A stretch of DNA of 64,000 nucleotides, taken from NCBI RefSeq assembly GCF_004114615.1, contig NZ_CP035300.1:868001-932000 (forward strand). Direction: 5' to 3'. The notes under the pieces are model-generated. The model worked only from the letters and a program-made list of their open reading frames with translations, made no database searches and was not told the DNA's origin. The translations under genes and the position numbers were made by a program. Shown here one piece after another: positions 26,142 through 35,731 of this stretch (position 1 is its first letter; every line of letters begins with the position of its first letter). The stretch comes from Dyella sp. M7H15-1. GTDB taxonomy: Bacteria; Pseudomonadota; Gammaproteobacteria; Xanthomonadales; Rhodanobacteraceae.

Positions 26142-27959
26142 TCAATGAGGCGAATCGGATTCAGCGTCGGCAGCCTCATAGATCACCCCAAAGGTCGAGG
26201 GCTTCAACCTGGCATGCGTTGAAGTGTTATGGACCACCCCTACCACTTGAGGCTCAACGGTACTGTCATGATCCCATACCAACGGACCACCACTGTTTCC
26301 ACCCTGCGTGGCGCAGTAAGGCGCAACCAATCCGGGATTCCCCACGTCGCTAATCGCTGGACTATCGCATCGCCGTTGCACGGCTAGAGCATAAGGCCCA
26401 TCACCGGGTATCCAAGCACTGGGATAACCAAGAATCTTTACGCTGGGAAGAAAGGTTTCATCCTCGCTCATTCGTGGATCAAATCCGCCACCCACGAGTT
26501 GCTCTACCGTCACGCTAGGGCCGATGGGGACGTTCTCGGGATATAACCTAGCCACGGCAACGTCATCGTCAGCCCGCCCTCCAGCCCCCTCATAAGGAAT
26601 AAAGGCCTGCCGCACTGGCCATTTGAGGAGTGGCACTCGCTGCTTACCCGTTGCTGCACCATCGTAAGCAGGCACGAACATCATCATCTCGCGCCAGCCA
26701 AAATTTTTCACGCAATGTGCTGCGGAAACGACAAGGCTTTTGCTGCCGGAAGTAATCACGGCAGCCGAGCAGTGCCCCACCCCACCATTGTTGGCTTCTC
26801 GATAAAACAATATACCGCTCATACGTGAAAGACGGTGCTCAGCATAGGGAGCCGGCATGCGCACGTAACCTGATTGATCGGCCCCCTCCAACAGCGGCGG
26901 CCCCAATAACGGGCGTCCTGGCATGTTATGGCTCGGCCATGCGGCATCCATCCGCTCATCGGTCCAAAATGCCAATACTTCGTCGGGATTTTCCTCGATC
27001 GGACTCTTCGCTATTTGGGCAAAACGATAAACAACACCAAAAAGCGATTCCCTCAATCGAGTTTGCGAACCAAAGACCCCTTTGACTACACCCACCACTT
27101 CAGGTTGGCGACCATCGACAATATTGGGACCACCACTGTTACCGCCAATATTCGGACAATTAGCAAAGGTGTTCAGAGATGTATCGCCTTGCATGGCCCA
27201 CGCATGCGCCCAGCAAAAACGCTGCTTTCCATCCAGATAAGAGCCACCTGGGTAGCCGTATATCTTCACCAAATGGAAATCTTCATTTTCCTCGCTGACT
27301 TTAGGAAGGAAGCCACCGCCAACCACGTCTTCCACCCGCTCACCGTTGGGCTGGGGAAATACGCTCGCCACGGCGACGTCGGTATCCGTAGTATGGGGCG
27401 CATATCCTTTCAGAATGAAGGATTGATTGAGTGGCCATTTCCCCAATGGAATCTGTTCGGCGATATTTTCGGCCGAAGCATTGTAGGCGGGAATAAACAG
27501 CACATTCCGAAGCCAGGACTGGCCCGAATAGTTATAGACGCAATGCGCCGCTGTCAAAATCAAAAGCTTGTTCCTAGATATCACCACCGAAGCGGAACAC
27601 GTGCTCAGCTGACCATCCGGCAGCTCGGAAAACAGCATGCCGGTTTTTACTGCGTAGGGATCATTGATCGTATACGGTGGTTCCACCTGCGCATAGCCAG
27701 ATGCGTCACCGTCTGGCGTTATCACTTTCTGCGCTATCGGTGGCAAGCTTCCGCTATCTGCTACCGCTTCACGCATGCGTGCGTCGGTCCAAAAATCAAG
27801 GACTGCCTCTGCATCCTGTGCTGGGCTTTGAACGACCTGTTCCATAATCCTTCCACTGTTTCCATCCAACTCGTCACATCGCGCCATCGCGGGCGCCACC
27901 ATCCATGCAGCCGCTATCAACGCACCTGCCATCACACGCAAAAAAAGGTGATTCACCAT
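26142..27959 (-). CDS. Exported protein with two tandem trypsin-like protease domains
   Basis: A 605-residue protein with a signal peptide (residues 1-27). Two homologous halves each begin with a FWTDxRM helix (56-62 and 331-337) and carry a complete chymotrypsin-fold triad. Domain 1: H139 (LTAAHC), D194 (TDVAVA), S275 (GGNSGGP). Domain 2: H415 (VSAAHC), D466 (DDVAVA), S556 (GGNSGGP). The halves clearly arose by internal duplication and have since diverged. GGAG lies eight bases before the ATG. Substrates are unknown; secretion by way of the Sec system is expected. Confidence 0.88.
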   Translation of the reverse strand: MVNHLFLRVMAGALIAAAWMVAPAMARCDELDGNSGRIMEQVVQSPAQDAEAVLDFWTDARMREAVADSGSLPPIAQKVITPDGDASGYAQVEPPYTINDPYAVKTGMLFSELPDGQLSTCSASVVISRNKLLILTAAHCVYNYSGQSWLRNVLFIPAYNASAENIAEQIPLGKWPLNQSFILKGYAPHTTDTDVAVASVFPQPNGERVEDVVGGGFLPKVSEENEDFHLVKIYGYPGGSYLDGKQRFCWAHAWAMQGDTSLNTFANCPNIGGNSGGPNIVDGRQPEVVGVVKGVFGSQTRLRESLFGVVYRFAQIAKSPIEENPDEVLAFWTDERMDAAWPSHNMPGRPLLGPPLLEGADQSGYVRMPAPYAEHRLSRMSGILFYREANNGGVGHCSAAVITSGSKSLVVSAAHCVKNFGWREMMMFVPAYDGAATGKQRVPLLKWPVRQAFIPYEGAGGRADDDVAVARLYPENVPIGPSVTVEQLVGGGFDPRMSEDETFLPSVKILGYPSAWIPGDGPYALAVQRRCDSPAISDVGNPGLVAPYCATQGGNSGGPLVWDHDSTVEPQVVGVVHNTSTHARLKPSTFGVIYEAADAESDSPH

Positions 27960-28499
27960 GAACTGTCTCCGTATAGATCGATGAAATGAACTATTGGTAT
28001 CAAGTTGACTATTCCTTATTCAACCTAATCTCAATTTTCTATCCATATCAAAAATCGACATATCTTTTTGACTTGATTTGCTGAATCGATCCATCCGCAT
28101 CGTTGAACAGGCCAAGCGATTGCCACATCTGCTGCTCGTTTTTCATGGCGTCCCTCGTCCATAGCGTTGCGAACCCATAACAGAGACAGGTCAACCGTTC
28201 CGACAATGGTTTATCGACTTTGCACGATCAATTGCGAGGAAAACGTGTACGACGATCGGAGGAGGATAGATCGATGTTTGCTCTGAAATGCATACTTTGC
28301 AGATTGCTTACCCTCGACAAAGCTAAAATCCACGTATGCCCTTACCACTTCACTTATATGTCCGCAGCAGGCCGTGCAGCCGGGAGGAAGCCATGCGGCT
28401 TCAACACCGAAACACTCTCTCCATGATTTCAAGCAAGCGCCACCCATCGTGAGTGGGTCCGGACATACCGCTTACACCAGCCTTGTCGAACCCGGCCTG
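27960..28499. other. A+T-rich non-coding gap before recC
   Basis: The first 150 bp or so are clearly A+T-rich, unlike the flanking genes. No tRNA, repeat end or gene-sized frame with a ribosome site is visible. It should contain the promoter of the two-domain protease gene (minus strand) and that of recC (plus strand). The last 125 bp are an open extension of the recC frame. Confidence 0.55.
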
Positions 28500-31400
28500 A
28501 TGGTGATCCATGGCAATCGCCAGGAAGACCTGCGCGATCTGCTAATGGCCTGGTTGCAGCGAGCTCCACTGCAACCGCTTGAAAACGAAGTGATGCTGGT
28601 GCAGAGCAATGGCATCGCACAATGGCTGAAGCTGGCGCTGGCGCGACCGCTTGATGCAGGTGGCTTGGGCGTAAGTGCCGCGGTGGATATGCAACTGCCG
28701 GGACACTTCCTATGGCAAGCCTACCGTGCCGCCCTGGGTGAAGCAGCCGTGCCAGCCACTTCACCCTTCGACAAGAGCCGATTGATCTGGCGCCTGCTGC
28801 GCTTATTGCCGCATCATCTTGCTGATGCAGTCTTTGCGCCCTTGCGCGGCCTGCTGGGGGATACCACCGACTGGCGGCGGCAACACCGTCTGGCCATGCA
28901 GGTCGCCGACCTGTTCGACCAGTACCAAGTGTTCCGTGCGGATTGGCTGGAGGACTGGGAGCAACACCATGACGTGCTGCGCGACAGCGTACGCCAACGC
29001 GTGACCGAACTGCCGCCCGCACAATGCTGGCAACCCCACCTCTGGCGTCTGCTGCGAGATGATGTTCCGCCGGAGCAACGCGACAGTCACCGTGCGGCCG
29101 TGCATCGCCGCTTTATGCAACAGATGCAGGAGCCCGGCTTCCAGCCTGACCACTTGCCGCGGCGTATCGTGGTGTTCGGCATCACCTCGCTGCCGCAACA
29201 AGTGCTGGAGGCGCTGACGGCCTTGTCGCGTTTCAGCCAGGTACTGCTGCTGGTCACCAACCCTTGCCGTCATTACTGGGCGGACATCATCGAAGATCGT
29301 GAACTGCTGATGGCCGAACAGCGCCGTCACGCAGGTAAGCCCGGACTTCCGCCAGAGCCGCGCTACGAAGACCTACATTTGCATGCCAACCCGCTGCTGG
29401 CTGCGTGGGGCAAGCAGGGACGTGACTTTATCCGCCAGCTCGACGCCTTCGATCAGCCCGAGCGCTATCGCGATCGCTTCGCCTCCATCAAGCGCAGCAT
29501 CGATGTGTTCGAGAACATCGGCGACGATTCACTGCTGCACCAAGTACAGCAGGCGATACTCGATCTTGAACCTGTTCCGATAGAGCCCGCACGACGCAAA
29601 CCTTTGCCAGCCGAACGCCAGTCGCTGCATTTCCATATCGCGCATAGCCCGCAGCGCGAAGTGGAAATCCTGCACGACCGTCTGCTGGATCTGTTCGAGC
29701 AAGCTGCGCGCGAAGGCCGCCCGCTCGCGCCACGCGATGTGATGGTGATGGTGCCGGATATACGCATTTACGCGCCCCATGTGCAGGCCGTGTTCGGGCG
29801 CATCGCGCCGGACGATCCGTGTTACCTGCCCTACAGCGTGGCCGATCAACCGGGCCGTGGTCATTCGCCGCTGCTGGTGGCGCTCGAATCGCTGCTGCGC
29901 CTGAGCGACTCGCGCTTTACCGCCGGCCAGGTGCTCGATCTGCTGGATGCACCGGCACTGCGCCGCCGCTTCCATATCGGCGACAGCGATCTACCGATCA
30001 TGCGCCGCTGGATTACCGAATCCGGCATACGCTGGGGCCTGGACGGCGAACAAAAACAAACGCTGGATTTACCCGCCGACGAACACAATAGCTGGCGTTT
30101 CGGCCTGCGCCGCATGTTGCTTGGCTACGCCAGCGGCATTGCGCCGGCACTGCACGATATCGCACCGTATGCGGAAATCGGCGGCCTGGATGCCGCACTG
30201 CTCGGCCAACTGTGCGAGCTGCTGGATACGCTGGAACATTATTGGCATGTGTTCGCAAAATCTGCCACGCCGATGCAGTGGAACGAACACCTGCGTCAAC
30301 TGTTGCGCGATTGCTTCGATCCACGTGGCGACGATGCTGACACCTTACGCATCGAGCGTCTGGAAGAAGCGCTGGACAGCTGGCTGGATGCGTGCAGCGA
30401 AGGCAGCTTCAGCCAGGCCGTGCCCATCAGCATCGTCGGCGAAGATTGGTTGCAGGCGATTGACAAGCACCAGTTGTCGCAGCGCTTTATGGGTGGCGCC
30501 GTGAACTTCGGCACGTTGTTGCCGATGCGCGCCATTCCCTTTCGCGTGGTGTGCCTGCTGGGCATGAACGACGGCGATTATCCACGCCGCGTTTCTCCGT
30601 CGGATTTCGACTTAATGGCACTGGCCGGCCAACATCGGCCCGGCGACCGCTCACGGCGCGAGGACGATCGCTACTTGTTCCTGGAAGCCATGCTCTCGGC
30701 ACGCGACGTGCTGCATATCAGCTGGGTCGGTCACAGCGTGCGCGACAACAGCGAACTGCCGCCGTCGGTGCTGGTCGGCCAATTGCGCGACTACCTCGCC
30801 GCAGGCTGGCAGTTGCCGCAGGACAGCGATGTGCTGACCGCGATCACCACCACGCACCCCCTGCAGGCATTCAGCCCGCGCTATTTTTCCACCGATGCTG
30901 ACGACGCATCGCTCTATACCTATGCCTGGGAGTGGGCGCGCGCACGCCGCGCCCCCCCGCCTGCCGATACCGGTACGCTGGCGCCCTGGCAGGCCGAAGC
31001 GACGCTGGATATGGCACAGCTGCAACGCTTTCTGACGAACCCGGCGAAGCTGTTCTATGCCGAGCGCCTTAAAGTGCGCTTCGACGAGATGGATACCGCC
31101 ACGGAAGACGACGAACCCTTTGCGCTGGATCGGCTTGAGCAACACCAGATCAAGCACACCTTGCTGCAAGCGGCGCTGGCCGTCGAAGAACGTGACGCCT
31201 TGAACGTGTTGACCGAAACCACACAACGTTTGCGCCAGCAAGGCGTACTGCCGGCCGGCGGTTTTGGGGCTTTGGTGACGGATGAGCTTGGCAACGATGT
31301 GCGAGGCATCCTGCAGCGCTGGCACGCGGCTTTGGCGCATTGGCCAAAGCAACTTGAAGCGCGTGAGTTGCGATATACCTCCATCCCCCGTCATCCCGGC

Positions 31401-32078
31401 GAAGGCCGGACGCAGCGCGAAGCGCGAAGAACGTCCGAAGGACGGCCCCGAACAGGGGTGAGCGAAGCGAATCACCCAGTGTCTTTGGACACGCCAGGTG
31501 CAAGTCACTGGGTCCCGGCCTTCGCCGGAACGACGCAGGAATGTCACGTAGACGGCTGGCTCGACGATCTACGCAGCAGTGCGGACGGCGACCTCACTCG
31601 GCTGTTACCGGTAGCCGGCAATCTGCGCAACGGCAAACACCCGCGCTACGACAAACTGCTGCAGGCCTGGGCTTTGCAGCTACTGGCCAACGCCAACCAC
31701 ATCGCCCTGTCCACACGCCTGTTTGCCGCCGATGCAACCGTCGCGTTGCCGGCACAGTCACCCACCGACGCTGCCGCACAACTGGATCAGCTGCTGCACG
31801 CGTGGCATGAAGGCATGCAAACGCCCTTGCCTATCGCACGACGCACGGCCTTCGCCTGGCTGCTGGCCGAAGCCGCCGACAAAGATGCGGCAGCGGCCGC
31901 CAAAACCACCTACGAAGGCAGCCATGCACCCATGGCACCCCGCGGCGAAGTGGATGACGAACCCTGTTTGGCACGCACCTGGCCAGACTTTGCCGCACTC
32001 CATGCCGCCGGCTTCGAGCACTGGCTTGCCGTGTATCGACCTCTGCTCGACGGTGCCAAGCTGGAGACCGAGGCATGA
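28500..32078 (+). CDS. recC: Exodeoxyribonuclease V subunit gamma (RecC)
   Basis: RecC is the subunit of RecBCD that splits the DNA strands and scans for Chi. From MVIHGNRQEDL it is 1192 residues (E. coli 1122). Family motifs seen are NEVMLVQSNGIAQWLKLALA, IVVFGITSLPQQVLEAL, VVCLLGMNDGDYPR and the C-terminal DFAALHAAGFEHW. The frame stays open back to GTG 28374; no candidate start has a good ribosome site, so the N-terminus is uncertain by up to 42 residues. Residues 964-1012 are encoded by an inserted palindromic repeat. It overlaps recB by four bases. Confidence 0.92.
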   Translation: MVIHGNRQEDLRDLLMAWLQRAPLQPLENEVMLVQSNGIAQWLKLALARPLDAGGLGVSAAVDMQLPGHFLWQAYRAALGEAAVPATSPFDKSRLIWRLLRLLPHHLADAVFAPLRGLLGDTTDWRRQHRLAMQVADLFDQYQVFRADWLEDWEQHHDVLRDSVRQRVTELPPAQCWQPHLWRLLRDDVPPEQRDSHRAAVHRRFMQQMQEPGFQPDHLPRRIVVFGITSLPQQVLEALTALSRFSQVLLLVTNPCRHYWADIIEDRELLMAEQRRHAGKPGLPPEPRYEDLHLHANPLLAAWGKQGRDFIRQLDAFDQPERYRDRFASIKRSIDVFENIGDDSLLHQVQQAILDLEPVPIEPARRKPLPAERQSLHFHIAHSPQREVEILHDRLLDLFEQAAREGRPLAPRDVMVMVPDIRIYAPHVQAVFGRIAPDDPCYLPYSVADQPGRGHSPLLVALESLLRLSDSRFTAGQVLDLLDAPALRRRFHIGDSDLPIMRRWITESGIRWGLDGEQKQTLDLPADEHNSWRFGLRRMLLGYASGIAPALHDIAPYAEIGGLDAALLGQLCELLDTLEHYWHVFAKSATPMQWNEHLRQLLRDCFDPRGDDADTLRIERLEEALDSWLDACSEGSFSQAVPISIVGEDWLQAIDKHQLSQRFMGGAVNFGTLLPMRAIPFRVVCLLGMNDGDYPRRVSPSDFDLMALAGQHRPGDRSRREDDRYLFLEAMLSARDVLHISWVGHSVRDNSELPPSVLVGQLRDYLAAGWQLPQDSDVLTAITTTHPLQAFSPRYFSTDADDASLYTYAWEWARARRAPPPADTGTLAPWQAEATLDMAQLQRFLTNPAKLFYAERLKVRFDEMDTATEDDEPFALDRLEQHQIKHTLLQAALAVEERDALNVLTETTQRLRQQGVLPAGGFGALVTDELGNDVRGILQRWHAALAHWPKQLEARELRYTSIPRHPGEGRTQREARRTSEGRPRTGVSEANHPVSLDTPGASHWVPAFAGTTQECHVDGWLDDLRSSADGDLTRLLPVAGNLRNGKHPRYDKLLQAWALQLLANANHIALSTRLFAADATVALPAQSPTDAAAQLDQLLHAWHEGMQTPLPIARRTAFAWLLAEAADKDAAAAAKTTYEGSHAPMAPRGEVDDEPCLARTWPDFAALHAAGFEHWLAVYRPLLDGAKLETEA
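31389..31535. repeat. Palindromic repeat inserted in frame inside recC
   Basis: 147 bp (49 codons). The ends are complementary: CATCCCGGCGAAGGCCGG at 31392-31409, and CCGGCCTTCGCCGG at about 31515-31528. Inner hairpins are GGTGAGCGAAGCGAATCACC (31456-31475) and CCCAGTG with CACTGGG (about 31474 and 31506). Its translation (RHPGEGR, then HWVPAFAGTT) is typical of REP-like intergenic repeats, not of RecC. Confidence 0.85.
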
Positions 32079-35000
32079 GCACGGCCGCTGCACTCGATCC
32101 CCTGCGGTTACCGCTGCAAGGCATCCAACTGATCGAAGCCAGCGCGGGCACCGGCAAAACCTGGACCCTTGCCGCTCTGTATCTGCGCCTGGTGCTCGGC
32201 CACCGTGGACAACCACCACGCTTGCCGGCGCAGATTCTGGTAGTCACCTTCACGCGTGCGGCCACCGCCGAATTGCGCGAGCGCATCCGCGAACGCCTGG
32301 CCAACGCCGCCGCCGCGTTTCGCGGGCAGCACAACGCGGACGATTATCTGCAAGGACTGATCAACGACTATCCCGATCCGAACGAACGCGCCGCCGCCGC
32401 ACGCCAGCTCGACCTGGCCGCGCAATGGATGGACGAAGCGGCGGTCTACACCATTCACGGCTGGTGCCAGCGCATGCTGGCCCAACATGCGTTCGAAGGT
32501 AGCGAAGCCAGCGACGAGGTGGCGGACGATAACGCACGCCTGGCCGAAGCCGCGCGCGATTATTGGCGCCGTTTCTATGCCGGACTATCTCCGGACGATG
32601 CCGCCTGCATTGCCAAGGAATGGGAGCATCCGCAAGCCCTGCAGCAAGCCGTGAAGCCGCTGCTGCGGCTATCGGTCGAGCAACTGCGCATCAACGAGCG
32701 GCCGTTGCCGAATATCGACGATCTGGTACAAGCCCTGCATCGCCACGAAGCACCGCTACGGGAAGCCGAACAGCACGCACGCCAGCTGTGGGCGCAAGAC
32801 ACTGATGCGATCGAACAGACGCTGCTTGCCGCGGCACGCAGCAAAGCCTTGAAGAACACCAGCTTCAATCCGGAGCATTTGGGGCAGCATATGGCTGACC
32901 TGCGCGCCTGGGCGAATGGCGCGGCGTCGGATAAGAAACTGCTGGAACGCTACACGCAAGCCAAGCTGGATAGTTCGGCAAGCAAGAACAACACAGCACC
33001 CAGCCATCCCGCCTTCGCCGCTGTGCAAACCCTGGTCGACTTGTTGGCAACCCAAACATCGCCGCGACCGCTGCTGCTTGCACACGCCGCGCCCTGGATC
33101 AGCGCACGCGTCGAGATGATCCGCCAGCGCCAAGCGCTGCCCAGCTTCGACGACATGCTGCGCCAGCTCGATGCCGCCTTGCAGGGAGCGCATGGCGCGC
33201 AACTGGCCGAAAGCATCGCCGGGCAATACCCCATCGCCCTGATCGACGAATTCCAGGATACCGACCCACTGCAATGGCGCATTTTCCAGCGCATCTACGG
33301 CGCGCGTGACAACACCGGACTGTTATTGATCGGCGATCCCAAACAGGCGATTTATGCCTTTCGCGGCGCAGACATTCACACCTATCTGAGCGCGCGCGAG
33401 CAGGCGCACTCGCCGAGCTGGACGCTCACCACCAATTACCGTTCCACCTCCGGACTGGTGGCTGCGGTCAACCGCATCTACCAATTTGCCGAACAGCAAC
33501 CGCTCGGCGCCTTTGCCTTTGGTCGCGATGCACACGGCCTGCCGTTTACGCCGGTGCACGACAGCGGACCCAAGCGCCGTCTGCATCGCGGCGATGAGCC
33601 CCTACCCGCGATACAACTGACGGTATTGTCCAACGAGCACGTGTTGAACGGCGGCACCTACATGGAACTCGCCGCCGAACATGCCGCCGCGCATATCGTG
33701 GATCTGCTCAAGGCCGCGCAAACGGGACGCTGCGCGTTTGTGCAGAAAAATGCAGCGCCTACGCCTTTACGCCCTCGCGATATCGCCGTGCTGGTACGCG
33801 GTCGCGGCGAAGCGGCCGTCATGCGTACGGCTTTGCGTCGGCGCGGCCTAGCCTGCGTCTATCTGTCGGAACGCGACTCGGTCTACGCCTCCGCCGAAGC
33901 CGCCGATATGCTGCTGTGGCTGCAAGCCTGCGCCGCACCCGCCTCCGACCGCGCCATGCGCACCGCGTTGGCCAGCATCACCATGGATCGTAGCCTGGCC
34001 GAGCTGGATCGACTCAATCACGACGAGGCGTATGGGGAGCAATGCGGCGAACGGTTCCGCCAGCTGCAAGCCACCTGGCAGCGGCACGGCGTGCTGGCCA
34101 TGCTGCACAACCTGCTGCATGCCTTCGACCTGCCAGCGCGCCTGCTGGTCAAACCGCACGGCGAGCGTGTGCTGACCAACCTGCAGCACCTGGCTGAATT
34201 GCTGCAACATGCCGCTATCCAGCTGGATGGCGAACATGCACTGATTCGCTACCTGACCTTGCAGATCCATCGTGCCGACGACGGCGAGGCCGACACCCCC
34301 GACGAACAAGTCGTACGTCTGGAAAGCGAAGCCGATCTGGTCAAACTCGTTACCATCCACAAGTCCAAGGGTTTGCAGTATCCGCTAGTGATGCTGCCGT
34401 TCGTGTGCCGCATGCAGGAAGCCGCCAGGCAAGGTTTGCACCCGTGGCACGACGAGCAAGGCCAGAGCTGGATCGACCTGGAACCCGATGACCATGTCCG
34501 CGCGCAGATCGACCGCGAACGCCTGCAGGAAGATTTGCGGCTACTGTATGTCGCACTCACGCGCGCCGAACACGCCTGCTGGCTGGGCGTGGCCTGCACA
34601 ATGGACGGACGCAGCAAAACACCCATGCTGCCCCGCTCCGCGTTCGGCTATGTGCTGGCGGGCGGCGACGCCATCGAGCCCGCAACCTTGCTGCCACGCT
34701 TGCAGGCATTGCGTGGCGACTCGCCGGACATCACCATTCACATCGCCACCGAGGCGCCCGGCACGCAGGTTTACCGGGCACAAGCAGCATCGCAAGCACC
34801 ACGCCCGGCACGCAGTTGCCGACTGAACCTGCCCGAACCATGGTGGATCGCCAGCTACAGCTCGATTGCCCACAGCAGCGGCGAAACACAACGTCCAACC
34901 GCGCCCGAAACCGCCGCCCAGGACGTGTTGACGGAAGCCGCCCGCGAATCTGTCGAGGGCAACCTGCCCGATCGCGAACAAGGCATTCACGCCTTTCCGC

Positions 35001-35731
35001 GCGGCGCCGAAGCGGGCACGTTTCTGCACGATCTGCTCGAATGGATTGCCGAAACAGGATTCGCCACGGTATCCGTCGATACCACCGCGCTGGAACAACA
35101 GATAACGCGCCGTTGCCAACGACGCGGTTGGCAACAGTGGACCGCACCGCTGAGCCAATGGTTGCCCGCCTTGTTGCATACGCCCCTGCCCTTACCCGAC
35201 GGCAACCGCTTGACGCTTGCCGCACTGAAGCAGCGCCGCCACTATCAGGCCGAGCTGGAATTCTGGTTCGAGGCCAACCAGGTCGATACGCAACGCCTCG
35301 ATCAGCTGGTCACGCGCCACACGCTGGATGGCGCCCCACGCACCGCGTTGCCGCCCAGTCGCATCAACGGCATGCTCAAGGGCTTTATCGACCTGATCGT
35401 CGAACACGAAGGGCGTTATTACGTGATCGACTACAAATCGAACTGGCTGGGCGACAGCCACGCCGCCTACACGCCTGCCGCCATGCGCGAGGCCACACTG
35501 CACGCCCGCTACGAGCTGCAATACGCCATTTACACCCTGGCGCTGCATCGCCAACTTCGCGCACGGCTGGTCGATTATGACTATGAGCGCCATGTCGGTG
35601 GCGTGCTTTATCTCTATTTGCGCGGGGTCGATCACGCAGGACACGGCGTGCACAGCGAACGCCTGCCATTTGCATTGATCGATGCGATGGATCGCCTGTT
35701 CGCGCAAGGAGCACGTGCCGATGTCGCGTGA
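32075..35731 (+). CDS. recB: Exodeoxyribonuclease V subunit beta (RecB)
   Basis: RecB is the 3'-5' helicase and the nuclease of RecBCD. It is 1218 residues (E. coli 1180). UvrD-like helicase motifs in order: Walker A EASAGTGKTWTLA, DEFQDTDPLQWRIF, TTNYRST, TIHKSKGLQYPLV and LYVALTRAEHA. The C-terminal nuclease has D1106 (GFIDLIV), D1119 and K1121 (VIDYKSNW), with the same spacing as E. coli D1067, D1080 and K1082, followed by LQYAIYTLALHR. It starts inside the recC stop (ATGA) and overlaps recD by 11 bases. All catalytic residues are intact. Confidence 0.97.
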   Translation: MSTAAALDPLRLPLQGIQLIEASAGTGKTWTLAALYLRLVLGHRGQPPRLPAQILVVTFTRAATAELRERIRERLANAAAAFRGQHNADDYLQGLINDYPDPNERAAAARQLDLAAQWMDEAAVYTIHGWCQRMLAQHAFEGSEASDEVADDNARLAEAARDYWRRFYAGLSPDDAACIAKEWEHPQALQQAVKPLLRLSVEQLRINERPLPNIDDLVQALHRHEAPLREAEQHARQLWAQDTDAIEQTLLAAARSKALKNTSFNPEHLGQHMADLRAWANGAASDKKLLERYTQAKLDSSASKNNTAPSHPAFAAVQTLVDLLATQTSPRPLLLAHAAPWISARVEMIRQRQALPSFDDMLRQLDAALQGAHGAQLAESIAGQYPIALIDEFQDTDPLQWRIFQRIYGARDNTGLLLIGDPKQAIYAFRGADIHTYLSAREQAHSPSWTLTTNYRSTSGLVAAVNRIYQFAEQQPLGAFAFGRDAHGLPFTPVHDSGPKRRLHRGDEPLPAIQLTVLSNEHVLNGGTYMELAAEHAAAHIVDLLKAAQTGRCAFVQKNAAPTPLRPRDIAVLVRGRGEAAVMRTALRRRGLACVYLSERDSVYASAEAADMLLWLQACAAPASDRAMRTALASITMDRSLAELDRLNHDEAYGEQCGERFRQLQATWQRHGVLAMLHNLLHAFDLPARLLVKPHGERVLTNLQHLAELLQHAAIQLDGEHALIRYLTLQIHRADDGEADTPDEQVVRLESEADLVKLVTIHKSKGLQYPLVMLPFVCRMQEAARQGLHPWHDEQGQSWIDLEPDDHVRAQIDRERLQEDLRLLYVALTRAEHACWLGVACTMDGRSKTPMLPRSAFGYVLAGGDAIEPATLLPRLQALRGDSPDITIHIATEAPGTQVYRAQAASQAPRPARSCRLNLPEPWWIASYSSIAHSSGETQRPTAPETAAQDVLTEAARESVEGNLPDREQGIHAFPRGAEAGTFLHDLLEWIAETGFATVSVDTTALEQQITRRCQRRGWQQWTAPLSQWLPALLHTPLPLPDGNRLTLAALKQRRHYQAELEFWFEANQVDTQRLDQLVTRHTLDGAPRTALPPSRINGMLKGFIDLIVEHEGRYYVIDYKSNWLGDSHAAYTPAAMREATLHARYELQYAIYTLALHRQLRARLVDYDYERHVGGVLYLYLRGVDHAGHGVHSERLPFALIDAMDRLFAQGARADVA

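Noticed and set aside
28374-28499. Longer RecC N-terminus from GTG 28374 or GTG 28449
   Set aside because: Neither start has a ribosome site, and the added residues are not like RecC; kept only as an uncertainty on the start.
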